DNA of 19,653 bases, from NCBI GenBank assembly GCA_037447655.1, contig JBBHKE010003354.1:151880-171532 (forward strand). The letters are read 5' to 3'. Shown here piece by piece: positions 8,421 through 16,048 of this stretch (positions are counted from its first letter, which is position 1; each line of letters starts with the position of its first letter). The stretch is from Zygnema cylindricum. Taxonomy: Eukaryota; Streptophyta; Zygnematophyceae; Zygnematales; Zygnemataceae. The notes below the pieces were generated by a model. That model ran no database searches. It was not told where the DNA came from and was given only the letters and a program-made list of their open reading frames with translations. The translations under genes were made by a program, and so were the position numbers.

Positions 8421-8808
8421 TAGTGTTGTGTATCTGGAAAAAACTTATCGCGATAAAACCGATAACAATAATTATCGGTTATTGAGCGGTGAGGGGTCTC
8501 GAGATATCGCTCCGGAACCAATAAGATTATCGCCGATAATTATCGGTTTGGGATGGGTGGCCCGTACGAAAAGTACAAAATTATGGTACGGAAATGAAGT
8601 ATGAAATGAGTACGGAGATGTCGCGAGGGGACTTTTTAGAAATTTGTTCATAATCCATTCCGTACCACTGTACGGAGTTATCGGCCATACAACTTTTAGA
8701 AATTTATCGCGATAATTCCGTTACAGATATATCGGACCAATATATCGATTATTGTTAGGTAAAAGGAAGCTACAGATCGGTTATCGGCAAATGTTATACA
8801 CAACACTA
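8421..8808. mobile_element. Non-autonomous hAT-like element C (388 bp)
   Basis: Starts TAGTGTTGTGTAT and ends ATACACAACACTA. The flanking 8-mers GAAATTTA (8413-8420) and GAAATTTC (8809-8816) agree in 7 of 8, which fits the 8-bp target duplication of hAT elements; a TA duplication is the alternative reading. The interior has TTATCGCGATAA and CGATAATTATCGG motifs and several CCGTAC words. It encodes nothing. Confidence 0.75.
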
Positions 8809-8829
8809 GAAATTTCGATCATAACATAT

Positions 8830-9780
8830 TTTAACGGTTGTGCTGTTGTGCATACAAAAAAGCGTAGCAAAAATATTACTTTTCTTGCGGGATGCAGCCC
8901 CTTGATAAGCGTAAACACACATGAAATAAGTTCCGGTAGAAATTTCCCCTTTCGTGTGCTCCCTAAAAATACACAGAAGAATAGGTGTAACATTGAACAC
9001 CGAACAGATAGTTGTGCTAGTACTGAAAAAGGTTACATCTTTACTAAAGAGGCCTTATACCCTTAAACTTTGCATATGCCTGTGAGTCATCTTAAACAAT
9101 GTGATAAACTCTAAAGGTACCCCGGATAATGGAAGAAGGAAAGTTTGAGCAGTGCGGAAAGAAAATAAATTAGCTTCCTGCAATCAAAAGCCCACCTCAA
9201 ACCTTTGAAATTGGACACTGCGTTGTATGAAGGGGTATTTTTTGTCGAAATTCAACCCAAGGGGTATTTTTCGTCGAAATTCAACCCAGAAACAGTTAAA
9301 AGCATGTACAAATTGCTCCATTGGGCAAATCTCTCCCCTATCAATTGTGTTTAAGGTAAGCCTAGTCCCGTAAAACTTTCTTGAAGTGTGAGTAAATCCT
9401 TGACCTCAATACTATTAAAGGTAGCTTCATGACATGAAAGTCTAAATAGCTTTTCAGAACCATTGTTCGCTTCAATGGAAAGGTGACCAACGTGTCACAC
9501 TATCCCGCCTCCAAGCTGGCAAAATTGTCATTATTTTTTCTTGTTTCAACTTCATGCCTTTTTAGCTACAATTTTACGTGCCAGCTAGTCTCTCCTCATT
9601 TATTTTAGGTCCAACTCGTATTTCGGTTCAACTTGAAGTGTTTAGTGCATGGCTTCATTATTTCTAGCCAACAAAACATTGCAAGTACTCAATTCATACA
9701 TAAAATTATCAACTAATGAAGTAAGTCATATACACGATTCTTGTAAAAAGACAAAAAACTAAAGAAACGACGAGAAAACA
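8830..9780. other. Intergenic stretch with one 29-bp tandem duplication
   Basis: No credible gene is seen. An open frame overlapping the end of element C (to 9066, plus) has no recognisable motif and is considered chance. The only structure supported is the duplication at 9230-9287. Confidence 0.5.
9230..9287. repeat. 29-bp tandem duplication
   Basis: Two adjacent copies of AAGGGGTATTTTTTGTCGAA plus ATTCAACCC, 28 of 29 positions identical (T to C in the second copy). The near identity suggests recent origin. Confidence 0.9.
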
Positions 9781-9786
9781 TGAAAT

Positions 9787-9792
9787 TTTATT
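9787..9792 (-). terminator. Possible poly(A) signal of the cysteine-module gene
   Basis: TTTATT on plus reads AATAAA on minus, about 310 bases after the TGA at 10103. Plant poly(A) signals are loose, so this is only a candidate. Confidence 0.3.
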
Positions 9793-10102
9793 GTTACCAT
9801 TCATCACTAATACATTGCATCAACAAAGACACAACAGAGCGACAATGTACTCTCCTTTCTCTTCTTCCATACCAAATACGGAAAAATTTCATAACAAAAT
9901 CTTAAATTAGGTGAAACACTAAAAAGATATAAATATAAACATACAGCCAGTGGTGTGGCCTCGTCTTACCTAGCCTTTTCGGCTTTATCAATACAACACA
10001 AATCGCCTCATTCCGGAACTTATGTCCCTTTGAACGCATTCTTGGTCAAGTAAAACCATTGTATAACTTACAAAAACCTCTTATTTCACACAAAAAACCA
10101 AT

Positions 10103-11387
10103 TCAAACCTCTTCTTTCACACATTTTTTTAGGGTACGGTCGTACACGTATCCAGGAGCACAGACGGGGACACAAGCATTTGAATTTGGATCGTGATAAA
10201 ACCCAACCGGACACGAATTGGACGAAGCTAAAAGACGATTGGCTAGCCAAGCGAGCAAAGTTTGCAACAAGTTCCGTTTCGGTTGATGAAACGTCCCCTG
10301 CAACAAAAAAAAAAAAGAAAGTAAAAGGAATAAGCAGAAAAAGCAAAGCAGAGTAAAGAAATGGAGAAAGAGACAAAATTGAAAGATACAGTGTCAAAAA
10401 GAGAAGGAAAGAAGAAATAGTAGAATTACAAAAAGAAAGGAAATAAGAATGAAACAGAGACGACGAAAAGGGAGGAACAACAGAAGAGTAAGCAAACACG
10501 TAGCCTTTAATCTGACTGGTGATACTGGTGATAGCTCAAACTAAAATCATGACAACAAAGCACATAAGATAGTATTCCCCAGAAAGCCTCAGCACTAATT
10601 TGGCAGATAAGGCACATTTAACAAACCAAAACATGCCACTTTGTTAACATATCTTGTGCAAAAATCCTGCGATCCGAATCAAAAACAAACTACCAACTCT
10701 ACCTAGTCAAATTTAGACAGTAAGAAATACCTGAGGAAGAATACAAGCGTCCAAAATTGCATCGTAAGCAAATCCGTTATCGCATTGTGTGTCAGGTACA
10801 CATTTTCCTTCTCTCAACACAAAACCTTCTTCGCAAAGGTCAAGACCAACAACTCGAACACACGATTTTGTTTCATGGTCGAATCGGTAACCTTCCCGAC
10901 AAACATAAACACAAGCTTGAGTTCGAGGATCGAAGTACTTTCCTTCTCCACATGGATTAGGTTCGTAAACACGTTGGGCTAGAGCTTTCACAACCCTAAA
11001 GAACAAACAAAATGAAAATGGTGACATCATTCAATTTGACAGAAGTTGTGATCACAAGTGACATAGAAACACATGGAATTACAATGAAACAATCGTCACT
11101 ATTTGACAAACATTACGAGACTCAATAAACACGAAAAGAGTAAAATTTTAGACATCAACAACAACAAGTTGTATCCAAAAATGTAAGTTTATGAATGCTT
11201 GACTTCGACTTAACATGCGTTCAAATTATTACAGTAAGATTTGTTTAATCATGTAAGGTTCATTTTAGTTTGTTGAATACCCACCAAGCTGGAATTGCTG
11301 CCCAATCGATGGCTGCATTTGTCACTAAAGCAGAACCTCTTCTTCTCAAACTTTTTTTGTTTTTTGAATGCAAGGATTGTTTACTGT
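10103..11387 (-). CDS. Unrecognised cysteine-module protein (3 sure exons, first exon unresolved)
   Basis: I do not recognise this protein. Sure exons in transcript order: 11387-11285, 10995-10731, 10297-10103, with AG acceptors, GT donors and matching phases, ending in TGA. They encode about 186 residues: a basic start (SKQSLHSKNKKSLRRRGS), a moderately hydrophobic segment (ALVTNAAIDWAAIPAWVVKALA), then about four modules of the form CxxG-aromatic-xD-x(5)-C. Examples are CGEGKYFDPRTQAC, CREGYRFDHETKSC, CPVGFYHDPNSNAC and CAPGYVYDRTLKKC. The spacing is EGF- or chitin-binding-like, but neither pattern fits fully. Even-numbered, regularly spaced Cys suggests disulfides and a secretory fate, yet no clear signal peptide is visible in these exons. 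The missing 5' exon must end in phase 1; see 11578-11655. Confidence 0.8.
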
Positions 11388-11577
11388 CTGCATCATAAAC
11401 AAGAAAAAAAAAACAAACAGGAATTTGCAGTTAAACACCAGAAATATATTTTTGGAACATGAAAACAAACTAATTGCACAAACTACAAACTTTAAACAAT
11501 GCATTAAATTATGAATCTAATGCAAAGGTCCATTCCATCTAGATTCGCATATTTTTTCTTTAAAGACCAAATCCTAC

Positions 11578-11655
11578 CAGGTTTGACGAACTCAAATTTT
11601 CAAACATAGAACCGTAAGAACCTCCAAACCCTGGACCTGGAAAAACTTCAGACAT
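11578..11655 (-). CDS. Candidate first exon of the cysteine-module gene
   Basis: ATG at 11655 opens MSEVFPGPGFGGSYGSMF and reads 26 codons to the best-looking donor (CTG|GTAGGA), directly below a G-box cluster. That donor leaves phase 0, whereas the next exon (11387) needs one leading base. Phase 1 would result from weaker GT sites inside the exon (after CCAG, GGAG or TACG). Either one of those is used, a small exon was missed, or this is not the start. The Gly-rich peptide has no signal sequence. Confidence 0.35.
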
Positions 11656-11674
11656 TAAGTGACAAAAAAGAGCA

Positions 11675-11956
11675 TGACGTCACCTTTTGTCATACTATTA
11701 CGCCAGCTGGCAGCATTAAGTCCATCTGGGCTCCCTATTACACGTGCCACCTTCCAGGAGCTTCCACGTGGCACATCCGCTGCATCAAAACTTTGAACAT
11801 TCAATGTACTAAAAGCTGTGACGTCATAACAAGTCAGACCAATAGGACGCCAAGTGGCAGCCATGGACACAGCTCGTGCCACCAGTATAATCTAGCATGC
11901 GATGAAACGTGTGAAGTTTTGGTGCCGGTGTTCCACGTGTCGCTCTTCGCCACGTG
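11675..11956. promoter_or_regulatory. ACGT-core cluster (4 CACGTG, 2 TGACGTCA)
   Basis: CACGTG occurs at 11741-11746, 11765-11770, 11934-11939 and 11951-11956; TGACGTCA at 11675-11682 and 11819-11826. Contexts include CCACGTGGCA, ACACGTGCCAC and CACGTGTCA, typical of plant bZIP or bHLH sites (G-box/ABRE, C-box). The cluster lies immediately upstream of the candidate start of the minus-strand gene and between the two divergent genes. Confidence 0.7.
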
Positions 11957-12052
11957 TCATTGGAGAATAGAAAATCTTTATAGTGTTCTTCTGGTGAGGA
12001 CGACCGACCGTACCATATAATGATGAACCGCACTATAGTATGAAAATTTCCA

Positions 12053-12175
12053 GCGACTCCGCACGAAATACTCGCATTTTTTATGCATACACCTAGAAAA
12101 TAGCTGGTGGTCGCCCAGAGTCCTAAAAATTAATGGAAATTTCTGTAAAATGCGACTACGCACGAAATAATCGCA
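12053..12175. repeat. 24-bp direct repeat, 99-bp spacing
   Basis: GCGACTCCGCACGAAATACT followed by CGCA at 12053-12076 recurs at 12152-12175 with two changes. No longer homology between the copies is obvious. It lies just left of the 538-bp MITE. Confidence 0.75.
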
Positions 12176-12216
12176 CTTCTATGGCAAAGCTGCATTCAGG
12201 ACAGTACAGTACAGTA

Positions 12217-12754
12217 CACCGCCAATCGTTATTAGCGTAGAAGTTTGATTAGCGTGTAATAGTAATTACAGTGGTGTACGCTATTTAAGAATTTGAAAAT
12301 TATGGAAAAAATCATGCATTCTAATTGCTTGATTATGGTAATTTGGATCTTTGAAAAAAAAAATGTCGGTCGCAAACATGCTTACACTAATATAGGTCTC
12401 CGTACAAAATCTGACAAATCGTACACAGATCGTACATTCACACAGTCGAAACGCGGCTGTCGGACGAATATGTGCGAACGAGATTTTTTACATCCTGGTA
12501 TTTTTTCCTTTTTAGAACGCACATTCTCATGCGTCCGCGGTTACTAAAACTAACTTACTGTACTTTCTATCTTAAAAACATACATTTATGTACGGTATGA
12601 CACTGACCGTACACCACTCTATCTAAGAGACAACGTACTGAAAACAACCCTAAATAGAATAAAAAAAAAAATAGAATGAACTACACTAATGGAGAATAAT
12701 AAAAAAAAAGCGGGACGAAATTAGTGTACACAACGCTAATAACGATTGGCGGTG
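12217..12754. mobile_element. 538-bp MITE, CACCGC family, TA-flanked
   Basis: The 22-bp inverted ends (CACCGCCAATCGTTATTAGC plus GT) are perfect at 12217-12238 and 12733-12754, with TA on both sides (12215-12216, 12755-12756). Perfect ends imply a recent insertion compared with the 192-bp relative at 8212. The interior has CCGTAC and TCGTACA words and one 84-codon frame with no known motif, so it is judged non-autonomous. It sits in the divergent intergenic region, 171 bases upstream of the COG3 ATG. Confidence 0.85.
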
Positions 12755-12833
12755 TACAGTACTGGACCGTACAAGCCTAAAGGCAAAAGTTTTGAAACTC
12801 CATCACATACCATCCAGTCATCCACTCTCTCAC

Positions 12834-12842
12834 AAACCCTAA
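12834..12842 (+). promoter_or_regulatory. COG3: Telo-box in the COG3 leader
   Basis: AAACCCTAA lies 83 bases upstream of the ATG at 12926 in a CT-rich leader (CCACTCTCTCAC before it). The same 9-mer occurs in the ABCG leader. Telo-boxes are typical of plant genes for growth and housekeeping functions. Confidence 0.6.
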
Positions 12843-12925
12843 TCTTCCTGCACCCATCTGTCTCCATATTCTTAGGTCGGTATTGTCGGTGGTTTCAGTT
12901 GACTTCTCTCCCTCGTGGGTGCCTC

Positions 12926-14578
12926 ATGGCAGCCGCGGCGCCACGTGGCATGCCAGCGGCTTTGGCGCAGGGCGGGTTGTCTCGTGGCAGCTCATTTTCG
13001 CCTTCAGACGGGGCCTCTCGTCCAGCAGCTGTGAATAAGGGCTACAATTTTCAATCTACGTGGGATCAGGTTGGTGTACGGTCAAGATCTGAGTTTTTTC
13101 TCTTATGACACGTGGCAATGTCGTGTAAGAGTTTTATGGTCGTTTTAGGGTTTCCTTGTTGTTGCATTCAGTTAAGAAACACGTTTGAAAAGTCGCGAAG
13201 GTCTCAGGGTTTTTAGGTCGCTGAGATTATGCTCCTGTTTTAGGTTTTAGATCTTTAGATGGCAAGAATGTTCCATTTTTGTAGTTTTTGATTTTTTTGG
13301 CGTCTCTACAGGCGTGAAATTCGACCAAGTAGAGTTGCCATTGGTTAGGATCTGGAATGTACAAGGTTCCATTCACTCGAATATAAAAAGAAAAATGGTT
13401 TTTGGATTTTCAAGGGACTTTCAAGCTCAACTTTATGGCAGGACTCATGTTTCACTAAAAGAATAAACGACCCATGTACCATTTTGTCGAAATTTATTAG
13501 AAAACAAGATAATTTCATTTCATATTTCATTGGCGTGCTTATCTTTCTTTTGTGTAAAAATATCCAATTTTAGGTTACCATGCCAAGTTTTCTGGTAGAA
13601 TGCATGGATTCCAACATTAAACAATGCAGATCCGCCATATTTTTCTTTTGGTTTTTTTGACCAATTAGTCAACAGAAACATGATGGCGAATAATTTTTCC
13701 TAGTTTTGTGCTTCAAGTTTGTCAAATTTCTCAACAATTTCAATCATTTTTGTCATTCATTTGAGGGAGGAAAGGAGCGGAAGACAATCTTTTGGTTTGT
13801 TTTATTGTAGATGTCCCATTGCTCACGAAATCCATTTCCACATTTGAACAAAAAAAAACAAATTTCGACAAAAATAATCACTTTTTCGTTTGGATGATTT
13901 ATTGGTAAGCAATTTATCGCGAAACTGGTGGCGTCGTAATTTTGATTTCCTCTTTGTACTGAGAGTTAACCAGGCATATTCTCACTTACATTGTTTGTTC
14001 TATCTTTTGGTGATTTTATCTGGTAACATGACCAAAAGATGATCCAAGGATGACCAAAACACGACCAAAACGTGTCCGAAACGTGACCAAAACATGACCA
14101 AAAAACGGATGCAAGAATGTGCCTACAAGATTTCGTCCAAGCATTTCTCTGTTGAGATTAGTTTGCAGTGGTTTGGTTTATATTTCTATCATTCCTTTGA
14201 ACGCATTGTATGGATTAGAATTCTTGTACGGGATTACATTCATGTTTATCAATAAATTTCATTCCGTGAACATGAGGTCTCATTTTAGAAAATTAGTTGT
14301 AAATCTAGTAAGGAAAGAATAACCATTAATTGCGTGTGTTTTATATGCTTTTTTGTTTTTGTGGTTCCCAGAGCGCCTTCATGCCACAAGTGTGAGCTTT
14401 CTTTTTTGAAAATTATTGTACAACCTAGTTAGGAAGAATACCCATTGTATTATGTTCTAAATAAGCACGTTTATATGTTTTGTTGGTTCCCAGAATGCCC
14501 CTCTCTCCGAGGAGCAGCTTGCAGCGGTGACATTTTTGGCGCAAGTGGCGGCTGACCGCCCTCTGCCAGCTCATGTGG

Positions 14579-14659
<81 letters not shown>

Positions 14660-15984
14660 TTTTCTTTCGTCGTTCTCTCTTTTCTCTCTCTCTCTTGTTA
14701 TTTCTTTCTTTCTTTCTCTCTCTCTCTCTTCTCTCTTGTCTGATTTCTCTCTCTCTCTCTCTATCCCCCCCCCCCCCCCTCCACCTCTATCTCTACCTCT
14801 CTCTTAGTCCATCTCTTGCTCTCTCTAGTCATTGGTTCCCATGTTGTTCCTTCCCCACTCTTCCTCTTGCTCTCTCCTGTCCCTTTCTTTTCATTTCCCG
14901 TCTGTTCTTTTTCCATTTTTTTCAACATTTGTGTGCCTTTACTACATGTTTTATCATGTTCAGATCTCACACTTCTTTTGAGGAACGTCCAAAACTTCAA
15001 AAAAGTCAAAGTCAAATGTCAGAGAGGTCCTTTTTTGATGTTCTTCTAGCTGATTTTGTTCGTCAGACTATTCATCCGTAATATATATTGTTTAAGCTTT
15101 AAACATTTACAATGTGAAGCATATAGATAAAAATAACAAAGACGGAAAAGAAAGAAAAAAACAAAGCTAAGGTGGGAGGATATCAGAATTATAAATATTG
15201 TAAATATAAGAATGGCAAAAAAAAAACAGTGGGAGGACATGGAAGTAGAGGACTAATTTTTTCCCCAATATTAAAATCTGCACGGAATTTTGGTTTTGCG
15301 AGGTTCCAGCAAGGCACAAAACGACAAGAGGTAACTACTCCCAGTGATACCTCTTTATTGGATGGAAGTTCCGGAGAACTCGTTTTAATTAATAGTCATC
15401 AGGTGAGCCAATCAGAGCCTGCCACCTGCCACCGAAAATGCAACAAAGAATCCATAAAAATAAGACCAATTAAGACAATAAGACAAACTAAAGCACATCC
15501 AACAATTCCAGCATGGTTTTCTTCTTCTCCTAAAAGTTTGTATTATTATTTACAATTTGGGTGATAGCTACCTGAAACACGCATTCACACTATCAAGTTG
15601 TTACTAGGAAATTCGTCTCTCACATTAATTCATGTGTGCATTTTTCCACACTTAATTGTGTTATCTTCTAAACGGGACTTTTTTATCCTCTAACAGGTGT
15701 TGTACACTGCCCATGGCTATTAGAGTTTAATAACAGTAATTTGAGTAGGGGATTTATGTTAATAACATTATTTGTGTAAGTGGTCCACAGTGAGCCACCT
15801 AGCGATTTAATGTAGTGAATTTGAATAAAGTGGTTACACTACCCTAAAAAACCTTATTTTTCTTTTAGAGAAACTGAATTTCTAGTTTTTTTCTGCTTGG
15901 TTTCGAAACTTGATCGCAGTTTTACAAATGGCATTCGGATTTGGAATCAGCAATGAAATCGGAGGTGAGATACTCTCTCTCTCT

Positions 15985-16048
<64 letters not shown>

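Larger units (their letters stand above)
13070..14493 (+). other. COG3: COG3 intron 1
   Basis: The longest intron in the window (1.42 kb), donor GTTGGT, acceptor GTTCCCAG. It contains a G-box (ACACGTGGCA near 13110), another telo-box word (13145-13153, reverse), an 11-bp minisatellite and a duplicated acceptor region. No gene is seen within it. Confidence 0.85.

Noticed and set aside
8752-9066. 104-codon plus frame
   Set aside because: Starts inside element C and runs into flanking DNA; no recognisable feature or neighbouring exon.
12293-12547. 84-codon frame inside the 538-bp MITE
   Set aside because: Too short and featureless for a transposase; no DDE motif.
12746-12748. In-frame ATG as COG3 start
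   Set aside because: Lies in the MITE end; the added residues look like leader and UTR sequence, while MAAAAPRG at 12926 suits the family.
13345-14322. Short frames in COG3 intron 1
   Set aside because: Intronic, AT-rich, no conserved motif.
14527-15081. 184-codon plus frame full of Leu-Ser
   Set aside because: Exon 2 of COG3 read on into the CT microsatellite of intron 2.
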